Notes: generated from the letters alone by a model not told the origin. DNA of 60,340 nucleotides from Gemmatimonadota bacterium (GCA_020351855.1 CP070670.1:492327-552666); one strand, 5' to 3'. Shown: positions 8,501 through 18,017, counted from the stretch's first letter. A program made the numbers and translations.

Positions 8501-11284
8501 GTAGCCCGTGGGTCGTTCGCCCGCCACGCGGAACGGGGTGATCCGCTCGGCGCCGCTCCGTGAAAGCAGCGGTTCGCCCGCCTGGGTGACATAGAACGGT
8601 GCGACTCTTCGGCTGCACTCCTCGCTGACGAGGATCTCGCCGGCCGCCGCGTGGGCGGAGAGGCGTGCACCCGTGTCCGCGGCGAGCCCAGCAATCCGAT
8701 ATCTGCGGTCCGGCACGCTTGCATGCTGCACGACGACGGCTCCCGTTCCGATCCCGGTCCGGAGCTCGAGCCGTCGGAAGGGCCAGGTCCGCGCCGCACC
8801 GATGCTCAGTTCGCCCAACGCCGCATGCAGCGCGACAGCCGCGGACACCGCTCGGCGGAAGTCGTCCTCGTGCGCCGTGGGGATCCCGAACAGAGCAACG
8901 ATCTGGTCGCCCGTGCAGCTGTTCACGATCCCGCCCTCGCCCTCCGTGACGCGGGTCGCCTCCTCCTCGATGCGCTCCATCAAGGCGTTGAGCTCGGCCG
9001 GAGACAGGCGCTCCACCAGCTCGGAGAACGTCGCGATGGAGGAAACCAGGACGCAGGCATGCCGACGCTCCCCGCCCGGTGTGATCTCGCTGATCGCCTC
9101 ACCGGGGATCCGGTGGGTCCATCTCGAGGAGCTCTGAAGGCCATGGAGCACCTCGAGGACTTCGCTCGCCGCCCCGACTCGATCGTCGACCCGCTTCTGC
9201 AGGCACCTGTTGATGATCTCTTCGAGCTCGCCCGGCACGTCCGGGCGTCGCCGAGCGATCCTCTCCGGCTCCCGCTTCAGAATGGCGTGCAGGGTGGCCA
9301 CGCTGCTGTCTCCACGGAACGGACGCTGCCCCGTCACCATCTCGTAGAGCACGACGCCGAGCGACCACAGGTCCGTTCGGGCATCGACCGGCTCGCCCAT
9401 GGCCTGTTCGGGGCTCATGTATGCGACGGTCCCCATCGCCATCCCGGTTCGCGTGAGATCGATGCCACTGAGCTTCGCCAGGCCGAAGTCGACGATCTTC
9501 GCCAGGCCGTCGTGGGTCACCAGCACGTTCGCCGGCTTGATGTCGCGGTGGATCACGCCGAACTGGTGCGCCTTGGCGAGCCCTCGTGCCACCTGAATAC
9601 CGAGCTCGATGGCCTCGTCGAGGTCCAACGGGCCGCGGCCGATCTTGTCGCGCAACGTCTCGCCTTCATAGCAGGGCATCGCGATGTACAGGCGGCCGTC
9701 GGGCGCCGTGCCGATCTCGTGAATCGTGCAGATGTGCGGATGATCGAGCGCGGCCGCGGCCTGCGCTTCGACCAGGAAGCGCTCTCTAGCCTCCCGATCC
9801 GAGCTCAGGTGGGCCGGAAGGAACTTCAGGGCCACAGTCCGGTCGAGACGTGAGTCCGTAGCGCGGTACACGACCCCCATGCCGCCGCCTCCGATGCGCT
9901 CCCGGACCTCATAATGAGCTACCCGGGTTCCCCTCGGTTCGCCTGCCGTCTCGCCTGTCGGCGAGGGCACGACCTGGCCGGCCGCGCGCGCGCGACGCCA
10001 CGAGATCCATCGCAGGAACTGATCCCACAGCCGCGGGATCAGCCCTCGAGGCGTCGAGGCAACGGAGAGGCCCCCGGCCGGGCTCGTCGGGATCTGGCGC
10101 GTCGGCGCCCACTCGGTCGCGAAGGCGTCCGGCGGGAGCTCCAGCACGCCGCGCGGGCGCTCGTGCGCTCTGAGCAGTGCGGAGACTTCGGCCCGAAGCT
10201 CCACGTCCCCCCCGCACTCCGCATCCAGCAGCACCTGGCGGTACTCCGGCTTCACATCGAGCGCGGCCTCGAAGATCTCCTCGATGCGCTGGCGGCGTTC
10301 CATATCGAGCAGCTTGTGGGCCGCTCGCGGCCCCGGTCCCAACTCCTCGGGGGGGCTGGACGGTTGCGCACGCTCGGTGGAGCGGATCCCGGCTCCCGGG
10401 TCGCCGAGCGCAACGCCAAGGTGCGTCCGGACCTCCCGGAGGAACTGGCTCCAGGCATCCTCGTGCTCGAGCAGGATGTGGTTACGGCTCGGCAAGGACA
10501 CGAAGCGACTGTCCGGAATGCGCGCCGCGAGGCGACGCCCGGCCTCGAACGGGACCCGGAGGTCGTCGCGGGCATGCAGGATGAGAGGCGCGACAGGCAG
10601 CCGATCGAGCAGATCCGCCACGTCGATCTCGGAGAAGGCGCGCTGAAACCGCACGGCGTTCTCGGGAGACGTCGAGACGCGCTGCAGCTCGGTGAACCAT
10701 CGGAACTGCTCCTCAGTCGCCTCCGGCAGGAAGAGGCTCGTAAAGACCTGCCGGTAGGCTGAATCGTCGCGCCCCCAACCGACCCGCGTGAGCGTCAGCA
10801 GCGCCTCGCGTTCCGCCACTTCGTCCGGCGTGCTCTCGCGTCGCCAGCCTCGGCCGTACGTCCCGTACAGGACCAGATGGGAGATCCGGTCCGGGTGCCT
10901 GGCCGCGTAGGCGATCGCGACCGGCCCGCCCTGCGAGATGCCGAGGAGGGCGAAGCGGTCGAGTCCCGCCGCCTCGACGACCGCTTCTAGATCCCTGACC
11001 CAGGCATCGACGGAGAACTCGCCGACATCCCAGTCCGACAGGCCGCAGCCCCGCTCGTCGTAGCGGATGAGCGTGTGGTCGCGGGAAAGCTCCCGCAGCC
11101 AATGGCGCCACACCGGGCTCGCCTGGTCGTGCTCGAGATGGCTGAGCCAGTTTGCGGCCTTGACGAGAGGCGGACCCTGGCCCATCGCGGACCACGCTAG
11201 GCGGACGCCTTCAGGCGCCGTGCAGAACCGGACCTCCTGCTGCATTACGCGCTCACGGACCGTGGACGACCTTCGGGACGACAT
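5510..11284 (-). CDS. Giant signalling fusion: alpha/beta-hydrolase, Ser/Thr kinase, degenerate nucleotide cyclase, AAA/STAND ATPase, TPR repeats
   Basis: A 1924-residue, apparently soluble protein. Domains: alpha/beta-hydrolase about 15-290 with a complete triad (GISQGG Ser117, Asp241, His269); a linker around 328-380 like the segment preceding kinases in related bacteria; Hanks-type kinase about 458-715 with P-loop IGGGGMG, Lys487, HRDIKPAN (Asp581) and DFG (599-601); class III cyclase-like domain about 740-920; ATPase from about 938 with Walker A GEAGTGKS (968-975); then about 600 residues of TPR-like repeats. Kinase motifs look intact. In the cyclase, the first metal Asp is Ser749 and the transition-state Asn is Asp870, though GD (792-793) and Arg874 remain. 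The ATG at 11284 is used; Met14 is an alternative. It is divergent from an S9 peptidase. The partners and signal are unknown. Confidence 0.9.
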   Translation of the reverse strand: MSSRRSSTVRERVMQQEVRFCTAPEGVRLAWSAMGQGPPLVKAANWLSHLEHDQASPVWRHWLRELSRDHTLIRYDERGCGLSDWDVGEFSVDAWVRDLEAVVEAAGLDRFALLGISQGGPVAIAYAARHPDRISHLVLYGTYGRGWRRESTPDEVAEREALLTLTRVGWGRDDSAYRQVFTSLFLPEATEEQFRWFTELQRVSTSPENAVRFQRAFSEIDVADLLDRLPVAPLILHARDDLRVPFEAGRRLAARIPDSRFVSLPSRNHILLEHEDAWSQFLREVRTHLGVALGDPGAGIRSTERAQPSSPPEELGPGPRAAHKLLDMERRQRIEEIFEAALDVKPEYRQVLLDAECGGDVELRAEVSALLRAHERPRGVLELPPDAFATEWAPTRQIPTSPAGGLSVASTPRGLIPRLWDQFLRWISWRRARAAGQVVPSPTGETAGEPRGTRVAHYEVRERIGGGGMGVVYRATDSRLDRTVALKFLPAHLSSDREARERFLVEAQAAAALDHPHICTIHEIGTAPDGRLYIAMPCYEGETLRDKIGRGPLDLDEAIELGIQVARGLAKAHQFGVIHRDIKPANVLVTHDGLAKIVDFGLAKLSGIDLTRTGMAMGTVAYMSPEQAMGEPVDARTDLWSLGVVLYEMVTGQRPFRGDSSVATLHAILKREPERIARRRPDVPGELEEIINRCLQKRVDDRVGAASEVLEVLHGLQSSSRWTHRIPGEAISEITPGGERRHACVLVSSIATFSELVERLSPAELNALMERIEEEATRVTEGEGGIVNSCTGDQIVALFGIPTAHEDDFRRAVSAAVALHAALGELSIGAARTWPFRRLELRTGIGTGAVVVQHASVPDRRYRIAGLAADTGARLSAHAAAGEILVSEECSRRVAPFYVTQAGEPLLSRSGAERITPFRVAGERPTGYPAEVPETLTAFVGRERELALLEHACSEARRGTGCLVSVVGEAGTGKSRLLREFRESIAPDTARVLGGRCPESAVRHSFGPFVEVLRERLGIEPNTAPPMDEIRRHVLSISPQLEASLPYFMRLLGLEPAGEPVPEQEPEQQRIAIQDALCTFLTEDAGSKPLAVLLENWHHSGEGSRQVLRRLSEMVGAHPLLLVVTARPDANLDWGTSVHHLPIHLGPLTPEDSEKILRSVWGADTLPSGLAERLHSRTGGNPLFLQEIGRTLLEDGVVAVRDARALLARPAEALELPETVQGVIRSRLDALDPPTRLVVTHAAVIGREFSQAILERTLEDVSGLPEALHTLRERGLAHQIGVLPSATYRFAHAPVQEVAYDGLLRHRQKELHQKVAEAIEQLNAESLEPHFARLAFHYTAAGIGWKAVLYGQKAAERAEELSQFGDALDLLDQTLDAAERLLSPDDKDELRLRILFKQERLCETLGLRERQQRICDQLIRLLEPSGPSERLSEAHLRKGDLFTLTRQHRDAERQLSSSLNVARQIGDRAAERNALRSIGLLRWHQERNEEAIALQEQALAIDRELGDAENMMLELSNLGNLYKGIGRHDEALRFLEEAVQVRERYEGENTAVLDAKLSYVLHNIGNIYRALGDNQKALQYINRAASHARGSLTAIQRSYHLMALANIRLQEGRIEETLELYREAVTVSRRAGSAEALAQGERVLGEVLIGLGRPKEAIPHLEEAATTFAQLRDREAEAVMWQAVAQAFEIEDRRAEAEAAWDRVRILGERYHDDPRVLAALGGLARLARWTDPKQALRLYERAIPLAQRLGDRPAEASLLNSLAILAWRRQEHDRALDSYRRALHIYKDLEDWVHAGLILNSLGVTLRDMGQVDEARANLEEALEVNRMTGERLLQAHSLAVIGELAQEAGDLEAAVARFEESLELRRELDDRLGEGWMMVRLARAKAELGSAPDAQRLLGAAAQIAEELADPELADACRSTRP

Positions 11285-11310
11285 GACTTGCAGTGTACAC
11301 GGGACTCCCT

Positions 11311-11339
11311 TTCATATGCTTCCGTCCATCCCCTAGCTT
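11311..11339 (+). promoter_or_regulatory. Putative sigma70-type promoter for the S9 peptidase gene
   Basis: TTCATA at 11311-11316 and TAGCTT at 11334-11339 are separated by 17 bases, about 50 bases before the GTG start at 11393. The TAGCTT box recurs at the same relative place in other intergenic regions of this window, which is the main support. It lies in the divergent gap shared with the giant fusion gene. Confidence 0.35.
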
Positions 11340-11392
11340 GGCGGACCACCCACAAGCCCTCGGGATCATCATACCTCAACGTGGAGGGACTC

Positions 11393-13345
11393 GTGAAGCG
11401 TTGCCCGGCTCGTCCGCCCACGGTGCTCCTCGCGCTGCTCCTGCTCTCCTGTTCGGGAACGCCGTCGACAATGGACCGGCAGGAAGGCGGGAGTCCCAAT
11501 GTCCCTGAGTACACGATCGAGCAGTTCATGGCCAGCACGCGAGTGCTGGGCAGCTCCTTCTCGCCGGCCGGCGAGAAGGTGCTCGTCAGCAGCGACGAGA
11601 CGGGGATCTTCAACGCCGTCGCCGTGCCCGTCGACGGATCACAGCCCGTCCGGCTGACGGACTCGCAGGGTGACGCCGTACGCGTCGCCGGCTACTTCCC
11701 GGCGGATGAGCGCTTTCTCTATCTGAGCGATCAGGGAGGCAACGAGCTGCACCACCTCTACGTTCGCGAGCTCGACGGCTCCGTGACCGATCTGACGCCG
11801 GGCGAGCGCCTGACGGTCCGGTTCCTGGACTGGTCCGTGGATGGCGAGACGTTCCTCGTATCGACCAACGAACGCGATCCGCGCTTCTTCGACATCTACG
11901 AATACGGCGTCGAGCACTACCGGCGATCGCTCGTATTCCGCAACGAGGAAGGGCTCGAGTACGGCGCCATCTCACCGGATGAGCGGTATGTGGCGTTGCG
12001 CAAGGATCGCACGCGCGACGACAGCGACATCTACCTCTACGACCGCCAGGCCGGAACGCTCCGGCACCTGACGCCACACGACGGCAACGTCGTGAACGAT
12101 CCCCAGGCGTTCTCGCCGGACGGCTCGCAGCTCTACGTGTTGACCGATGCCGGAAGCGAGTTCGCCTATCTGGCGCGCATCGATCTCGGCAGCGGTGAAA
12201 CCGAACCCATCATGCAGCCGCCCTGGGATGTCTCGTACGCCGAATTCTCCAGGGGTGGGGCGTATCTGGTGGTCGGCGTCAACGAGGATGCCCGCACCCA
12301 GGTCCATGTTTTCGACTACCCCTCGATGAGGAAGGTCGGGCTTCCGGACATGGGAGAGCTCGACGTCACGTCCGTAGAAGTCTCACCCGACGAGGGCCGA
12401 CTGGCCTTCTACGCGAGCACGGCGCGCACGCCTAGCAACCTCTACGTCTCGAGCCTGGAGAGGGGGCGGGTGGGCGAGCCGAAGCGTCTGACCGACACTT
12501 TGAGCCCGGATATCGACGCGGCGCACCTGGTCGTCCCCGAGCGCGTGCGCTTCACCTCATATGACGGCGTGGAGATCCCCGGCATTCTCTACAGGCCGCA
12601 TGGCGCATCGCCCGACCGCCCGGTTCCCGCGCTCGTCTGGGTACACGGCGGCCCGGGCGGTCAGTCGCGTCTCGGCTACAGCAGTCTGATCCAGTTTCTC
12701 GTGAATCGCGGGTACGCGGTGTTCGCGATCAACAATCGCGGGAGTACGGGTTACGGAAAGAGCTTCTTCCGGCTCGATGATCGCCGGCACGGCGAAGCGG
12801 ACCTCGACGACTGCGTCGCCAGCAAGAGCATGCTCAGCGCAACGGGATGGGTGGACGCCGATCGGATCGGGATCATCGGCGGGAGCTACGGCGGTTACAT
12901 GGTGCTTGCCGCACTCGCCTTCCGACCCGAGGAGTTCGCGGCAGGCGTCGACCTGTTCGGCATCTCGAACTGGGTGCGGACCCTGGAGAGCATTCCACCC
13001 TGGTGGGAGTCCTTTCGGGAGGCGCTGTACCGGGAGATGGGGGATCCGGCGACGGACTCGGAGGAGCTCTACGCCAAGTCCCCGCTGTTTCATGCCGAGC
13101 GCATCCGCCGGCCCCTCATGGTCCTGCAGGGCGCCAACGATCCGAGGGTCCTGCAGGCGGAGTCCGACGACATCGTGGAAGCCGCCAGGGCAAACGGGGT
13201 GCCGGTGGAGTACGTGCTCTTCGAGGACGAGGGACACGGCTTCGCCAAGAAAGAGAACCAGCTCGAGGGCTGGCGGCGGATCCTCGCCTTCCTGGACCGC
13301 TACCTCGCGGCACGGGAGCCCACGCCTCCCGAGACGGTGAGGTGA
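11393..13345 (+). CDS. S9 family (prolyl oligopeptidase-type) peptidase, lipoprotein
   Basis: About 650 residues. The GTG at 11393 follows GGAGG with good spacing; the frame is open upstream but lacks a better site. The N-terminus is a lipoprotein signal with LLSC (Cys20). Residues about 40-390 form a beta-propeller-like region with repeated 'SPDG/SPDE' turns, and the C-terminal third is an alpha/beta-hydrolase with nucleophile Ser498 in GGSYGGYM, Asp583 in GANDPRV and His615 in DEGHGF. The family cleaves short peptides or acyl-aminoacyl ends. It is transcribed away from the giant fusion and converges on the M28 peptidase, suggesting an envelope peptide-degradation neighbourhood. Confidence 0.93.
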   Translation: MKRCPARPPTVLLALLLLSCSGTPSTMDRQEGGSPNVPEYTIEQFMASTRVLGSSFSPAGEKVLVSSDETGIFNAVAVPVDGSQPVRLTDSQGDAVRVAGYFPADERFLYLSDQGGNELHHLYVRELDGSVTDLTPGERLTVRFLDWSVDGETFLVSTNERDPRFFDIYEYGVEHYRRSLVFRNEEGLEYGAISPDERYVALRKDRTRDDSDIYLYDRQAGTLRHLTPHDGNVVNDPQAFSPDGSQLYVLTDAGSEFAYLARIDLGSGETEPIMQPPWDVSYAEFSRGGAYLVVGVNEDARTQVHVFDYPSMRKVGLPDMGELDVTSVEVSPDEGRLAFYASTARTPSNLYVSSLERGRVGEPKRLTDTLSPDIDAAHLVVPERVRFTSYDGVEIPGILYRPHGASPDRPVPALVWVHGGPGGQSRLGYSSLIQFLVNRGYAVFAINNRGSTGYGKSFFRLDDRRHGEADLDDCVASKSMLSATGWVDADRIGIIGGSYGGYMVLAALAFRPEEFAAGVDLFGISNWVRTLESIPPWWESFREALYREMGDPATDSEELYAKSPLFHAERIRRPLMVLQGANDPRVLQAESDDIVEAARANGVPVEYVLFEDEGHGFAKKENQLEGWRRILAFLDRYLAAREPTPPETVR

Positions 13346-13381
13346 GCCGAGCTCCTGGCGGGCCGATCGCTCCGTCCAATC

Positions 13382-15112
13382 CTAGTCCGACTCGCCGAGC
13401 ATGGCCTCGCGTGTGGCCTTGAACTCGGTGCCCGGATTCCACTCCGGCCACTCCTCGTTCTCGGCTACCGCGTACCCGACCAGGAACAGCAGGCGGAAGT
13501 CGTCGACGGCACCGGACAGATCCCAATCCGGCTTGATCTCGTCGGAGGGCTTGTGGTAGTCCTCCGCGGTGTACTCCCGGCGCTTCTCCTCGCCGTACCC
13601 TTCGGGTTTGCCGATGAAGCGCGTGCCCTCGTCCACGTACAGGGCGGGGACGCCCAGCTTGGCGAACTCGAAGTGGTCGGACCGATAGAAGAAGCCCTTC
13701 TCCGGCTCGGCATCGGGTTCGATGACCCGACCCATCTCGGCTGCCGCAGTCGCCAGCAGCCCGTCGAGCGTGCTGTTTCCGAGGCCGACGACGACGATGT
13801 CCTCCGTTCGCCCCCACAGATTGGCGCCGTCCATGTTGATGTTCGCCAGGGTGCTTGCCAGCGGGTAGAGGGGGTTCTGGGCGTAAAACCTGGCTCCTAG
13901 CAGGCCCTTCTCCTCGGCCGTCACGGCGAGAAAGACGATCGAGCGACCCGGCGGCGTCTCGAGGGCGCTAAACGCCCGGGCGATCTCCAGAAGCCCTGCC
14001 GTGCCGGACGCGTTGTCCTTTGCGCCGTTATAGATCTGGTCTCCCGGGAGGCTCGGGTTCTTGCCGAGGTGATCCCAGTGGGCGGTGTAGATGACGTACT
14101 CGCCCCGCCGATCCGGATCGGCACCTTCGAGCTTCGCGATGACGTTCTGCGACCGGATCTCGCGGATCTCGTTACGGATCGTGAGGCTGGCCGTACCGCC
14201 GAGATCCACTGGCCTGAATCCGGGCTCCAGGGCCGCCCGCTTCTGCTCCTCGTAGTCGAGCCCCGCTGCCTCGAAGAGACGTCGGGCGGCACCGAGGTGC
14301 ATCCAACCGTTGATGGCCGGAGGCTCGAGGGCGTCCTCGCCCGTGGCGGCGATCTCGAACTCCTCACGCCCCCAGCTGGCCGAGGGGACCTCCCACGGGT
14401 ACCCGGCCGGTTCCGCTTCGTGGATCACGAAGACGGCCGCGGCGCCCTTCTCGGCCGCGATCTCGTACTTGTAGGTCCAGCGACCGTAGTAGGTCATGGC
14501 ACGCCCGTTGAACATCTCCGGATCCAGTCGTTCGGGATCATCCGGATCCGGAATCGGGGGATCGTTGACGAGCACGAGAATCGTCTTGCCGGAGACATCC
14601 ACATCCTTGAAGTCGTCCCAGTCGTACTCCGGTGCGACCACGCCGTAGCCCACGAAGACGATCTCCGACTCGTGGATCGACACCTCGGGCATGACTCGTG
14701 ATGTCAACGCGGTGAAATCGTCCTTGCCGCTCAGCGTCACCGGCGCACCGCCCACCACGAAGGAGGCCTCGGTCACATCCGCCGTGAGGCCGACCAGGGG
14801 GACCTCCTGTACGTATGATCCGTCAGGGTTACCCGGCGCGAGGCCGAACTGCCGGAACTGTTCGACCAGATAATCGACCGTGAGCCGTTCGCCCTCGGTG
14901 CCGGGGGCCCGTCCCTCGAACTCATCGGAGGCGAGGACCTCGATATGCGACCGCAGTGAGGGGTCCGTGATGCTCTCTACCGCCGCGGCCACCGACGAAG
15001 ACGCCGTCGACCGATCCTCGCCTCCGGCCGTCTCCGCGCGCTGTCCCTCGGGCTGGCACGCTGCTGCCAGCAGCAGAACGGCTGCGGCCGCGAAACGCAG
15101 TGCTCCTGTCAT
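13382..15112 (-). CDS. M28 family zinc aminopeptidase, lipoprotein
   Basis: 576 residues with a lipoprotein signal ending LLAAAC (Cys19). A protease-associated-type insert occupies roughly 130-290. The catalytic domain shows the expected metal ligands: [26 protein letters not shown] with its Glu-Glu pair, NINMDG, and a late His in YHKPSDE. M28 lipoproteins remove N-terminal residues from peptides outside the inner membrane. The gene converges on the S9 peptidase (36 bases apart) and is separated from the upstream Memo-like gene by only 13 bases on the same strand, so the latter pair may be one transcript. Confidence 0.93.
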   Translation of the reverse strand: MTGALRFAAAAVLLLAAACQPEGQRAETAGGEDRSTASSSVAAAVESITDPSLRSHIEVLASDEFEGRAPGTEGERLTVDYLVEQFRQFGLAPGNPDGSYVQEVPLVGLTADVTEASFVVGGAPVTLSGKDDFTALTSRVMPEVSIHESEIVFVGYGVVAPEYDWDDFKDVDVSGKTILVLVNDPPIPDPDDPERLDPEMFNGRAMTYYGRWTYKYEIAAEKGAAAVFVIHEAEPAGYPWEVPSASWGREEFEIAATGEDALEPPAINGWMHLGAARRLFEAAGLDYEEQKRAALEPGFRPVDLGGTASLTIRNEIREIRSQNVIAKLEGADPDRRGEYVIYTAHWDHLGKNPSLPGDQIYNGAKDNASGTAGLLEIARAFSALETPPGRSIVFLAVTAEEKGLLGARFYAQNPLYPLASTLANINMDGANLWGRTEDIVVVGLGNSTLDGLLATAAAEMGRVIEPDAEPEKGFFYRSDHFEFAKLGVPALYVDEGTRFIGKPEGYGEEKRREYTAEDYHKPSDEIKPDWDLSGAVDDFRLLFLVGYAVAENEEWPEWNPGTEFKATREAMLGESD

Positions 15113-15125
15113 CTTTCCTCCCAGG

Positions 15126-15947
15126 TCATGTCACAGTTTGCCGGCCAGCCGTCGCTTCGGAGAACGCGAAGGCGGCGTAGCCCACGACGCTGTGCCTGCT
15201 TCCACCCGTGTCCCCGGAGTTTCTGCAGTCCAGGCGCACGGGGCGAAGCCCTCGCTCCCGTGCAAGCAGGAGGAGCCCTGCGACCGCCTTCCAGCCGCAG
15301 GCCCGCCGCTCGTCGAGACTCCCGGCGTCCAGTGCCTCGATGGCCCGGCAGGTGTCCGCGTCGGTGCGCCGGGCCGCATCGTAGGGGAGATAGTGGCTCA
15401 GATCCGAACTCACGACGAGCAGGGTAGCCTCCGTCCCCCACAGGGCTTCGAGGACGACGGCGACCTGGGCGGGCGCGGCGTCCCCTACGAGGATGGGCAG
15501 GATTCGAAAATCCTCGAGGCGAGTCTGCAGGAACGGCAGCTGGACCTCCAGGCTGTGTTCTGGCTCGTGCGCTTCCGGGCGGAGATGTACGTGAGGCAGA
15601 CCGATCGCTCGTTCCGTCGCCGCACGATCGACCGGTACGGATCCGAGGGGCGTATCGAATGCCCGCGCTCCGCTCAGGGCGAGGCCGCGGAACGGAACGA
15701 AGTGGCTGGGTCCGAGCAGGATCACGAGCTCGTAGCCCGCCTCGACGGACAGCGCTCCGAATGCGCTCGCTGCAACGGGCCCCGAGTAGACGTAGCCGGC
15801 ATGGGGCGAGATCAGCCCCGTGAGTGCCATCTCCCCGGCCGGCCTTCTCGCGTCCCGGAAGCAGCGGTCGATCGACCGTCGCAGCTCCACGGGATCGTCG
15901 GGGTAAAACCTGCCGGCCACCGCGGGCGAACGCACCCGCTGCGCCAT
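15126..15947 (-). CDS. Memo-like protein (AmmeMemoRadiSam system protein B family)
   Basis: About 273 residues starting [16 protein letters not shown], the classic family opening. The metal-binding pattern of Memo is visible: [34 protein letters not shown], and a late Cys in RRACGWKAV. In many genomes Memo accompanies an AMMECR1-domain protein and a radical SAM enzyme; neither is present here. The ATG at 15947 gives the family start; GTG codons six and nine bases earlier are possible. Function in bacteria is not settled. It is divergent from the TolB-TPR gene. Confidence 0.9.
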   Translation of the reverse strand: MAQRVRSPAVAGRFYPDDPVELRRSIDRCFRDARRPAGEMALTGLISPHAGYVYSGPVAASAFGALSVEAGYELVILLGPSHFVPFRGLALSGARAFDTPLGSVPVDRAATERAIGLPHVHLRPEAHEPEHSLEVQLPFLQTRLEDFRILPILVGDAAPAQVAVVLEALWGTEATLLVVSSDLSHYLPYDAARRTDADTCRAIEALDAGSLDERRACGWKAVAGLLLLARERGLRPVRLDCRNSGDTGGSRHSVVGYAAFAFSEATAGRQTVT

Positions 15948-16220
15948 GCTCACCACGTGCGCCTCACGCCATCGGGTTCGGGAATCGGCGCCTGCCAAGC
16001 AGACGCTACGGTGACGATATCGAGTACCGGCGCTGATTTCCAGCGGGAGAGCGGCTACAGCGCGTCGCACGGCTACCGCTGGCAGAGCAAAGCGGGCATC
16101 TTGCTCTCACGGCAGGGACGAAGGCTCGCACGGGGACGGTGCAACCCCGCCTGGGCGGGCCGCATCAAATGGGATGAGACGGCCTCCGGCCGCACTAGGG
16201 GACGGGCTACCGGGACCAGA

Positions 16221-18017
16221 ATGACGACTCCAATCGGCAGACTGTTCGCCAGCCTTCATCGCAGAAGGATGTTCCAGGTCGGAATACTGTACCTCGGCGG
16301 TGCGTGGGCGCTCCTCGAGGCCACGGACTTCTTCGTCCAGAATTACGAGCTGACGCACAAGCTGCTCGATGTCGTGATCCTCCTGCTGGTCCTCGGCTTC
16401 CCGGCAGTGCTCGTCATTACGTGGTACCACGGAGAGCACGGAAGGCAGCAGGTGGTTCGCAGTGAGTTGGCGATCCTGACCACGCTGTTCGTCCTTGCCG
16501 GAATCGGCACCTACCGGATCAGCGTTGGTGAGGAGACGGGGTCGGGAGGCCGTTTCGGGGGGCCGATTGCCGCTACGGTGGATCTGGGCCCCGGCTCCGT
16601 GGCGATCCTCCCGTTCACGAACGGGACGGGGATCGACAGCCTGGACTGGCTTGGCCCCGGCGTATCGGACATCCTGACCTCGAACCTGGCCCAGCTCACC
16701 GGAGCCAACGTCGTGAGCTCGCAACGTCTCTTCGACCTCCTGCGCCAGGAGGGACGCGAGGAAACCGACCGCATCCCGGATCAGTTCGCCCTCGACATCG
16801 CAGCGCGATCCGGTGCGCGGCTGCTGGCTCGCGGCTCTGTTTTGGGCCGCCTGGGCGACCTGACACTGGACGCCCAGCTCATCGAGCTGGAGGACGGCAC
16901 GCTGGTTGGCACTGCGCGGGCCCGCGGGGACGATGTGTTCGCGCTGGCCGACACCGTGGGTCAGCTCCTGGCCGAACAGGTCGGACGCCGCGGCCGCCGT
17001 CCGCCGGAGCGGCCGCCGCTGGCGACGAGTCCCGATCGCTCGCCCTTGGCGCTCGGCGATCTCCGAACGTACCGGGAGTATCTGTCGGAGCTCCGGGATC
17101 GATGGAAGAGACTCGATCCGACGGATGTGGAGGGACGGTTGGAGCTCGTGGAGCTTTACGGCCTGATGCCCGGGCGGGAAGAGGAGCAGCGGGCCCTGCT
17201 CGAGGAGACCCTCGCGCTTCGCCCGGATGCCATGGCCGCCTACGAGCTCCTGGCCGCCCTCGCGATCCGGGAAGGAGCAGAGCGGGAGGCTGATTCGCTG
17301 ATCGCGAGATACGAGGCCCTGGCCGGCAGTAGTCTGCCCGCTGCGCTCGCGGGTGGGCGTCTACTGGAGCGAGCCGGCCGGTACGACGAGGCCAGGGAAC
17401 GATATCGTGCGGCCGCCGCCGGTCCGACCGCGCTGACCGCCCTGGCGCTCATCACGAGAAGCTATCTGCGCCAGAACCGGCCCGCCGCGGCCCGTCAGGA
17501 GCTCGGCGCCTACGTTGCCGCGGCGGAGCCGGTCATCCGCTCCCAGGCACGGCTGCTGCTCGGTGACACCTTCGTCTGGGAGGGCAGCTTCGCGGCGTCG
17601 CTCGACAGCTACGAGGCGGCGCTGGATTCGGCTGACGGCCCGGTTCCGCCGGAGCAGCAGGCCTTGGTCGCGGGCGCGGTCTCCGACGTGCAGGAACTTT
17701 TGACAAGCCCCAGGCCCGCTCTCCTGAACACCTCGGTGTGGCGACTCCTCGAGGTCGGGCGCGGCCAGAAGGCGCTCGACCTGATCGATGCATCGGAGAT
17801 CGTTCACCTCAGCGAGCTGCCGCGTCTTCCGCCCGCTCGCCATCATGCCCTTCTGTATGCCCGCGGCAGGGCGATGGAGCTTCTGGATAGAAACGGGGAA
17901 GCTCTGGAGCTGTACGGGGAGATTATCGAGCACTGGGGAGACGGGGTGCTGGAGGTGCCGATGATGGCCGATCTGGACCAGCGCGTCACGGCCTTGCGCG
18001 GTCTTCCTGCCCCATGA
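16221..18017 (+). CDS. Membrane TolB-like / TPR protein
   Basis: About 598 residues. The N-terminus (HRRRMFQVGILYLGGAWALL) begins a region with two or three TM segments (about 17-38, 48-68, 84-100), a form common in Gemmatimonadota and Bacteroidota TPR proteins. Residues about 126-260 match the TolB N-terminal/FlgO-like fold (SVAILPFTNGTG, then LTSNLAQLTG), and about 300-590 carry degenerate TPR repeats. The ATG at 16221 was chosen because the frame upstream is antisense to Memo and non-coding in character. Such proteins usually have a DNA-binding or kinase domain in front; here that is replaced by the membrane region. Role unknown, perhaps envelope sensing or scaffolding. Confidence 0.8.
   Translation: MTTPIGRLFASLHRRRMFQVGILYLGGAWALLEATDFFVQNYELTHKLLDVVILLLVLGFPAVLVITWYHGEHGRQQVVRSELAILTTLFVLAGIGTYRISVGEETGSGGRFGGPIAATVDLGPGSVAILPFTNGTGIDSLDWLGPGVSDILTSNLAQLTGANVVSSQRLFDLLRQEGREETDRIPDQFALDIAARSGARLLARGSVLGRLGDLTLDAQLIELEDGTLVGTARARGDDVFALADTVGQLLAEQVGRRGRRPPERPPLATSPDRSPLALGDLRTYREYLSELRDRWKRLDPTDVEGRLELVELYGLMPGREEEQRALLEETLALRPDAMAAYELLAALAIREGAEREADSLIARYEALAGSSLPAALAGGRLLERAGRYDEARERYRAAAAGPTALTALALITRSYLRQNRPAAARQELGAYVAAAEPVIRSQARLLLGDTFVWEGSFAASLDSYEAALDSADGPVPPEQQALVAGAVSDVQELLTSPRPALLNTSVWRLLEVGRGQKALDLIDASEIVHLSELPRLPPARHHALLYARGRAMELLDRNGEALELYGEIIEHWGDGVLEVPMMADLDQRVTALRGLPAP

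Noticed and set aside
14880-16220. Long upstream extension of the TolB-TPR frame
   Set aside because: It runs antisense through the M28 and Memo genes; the real protein begins at the ATG at 16221.
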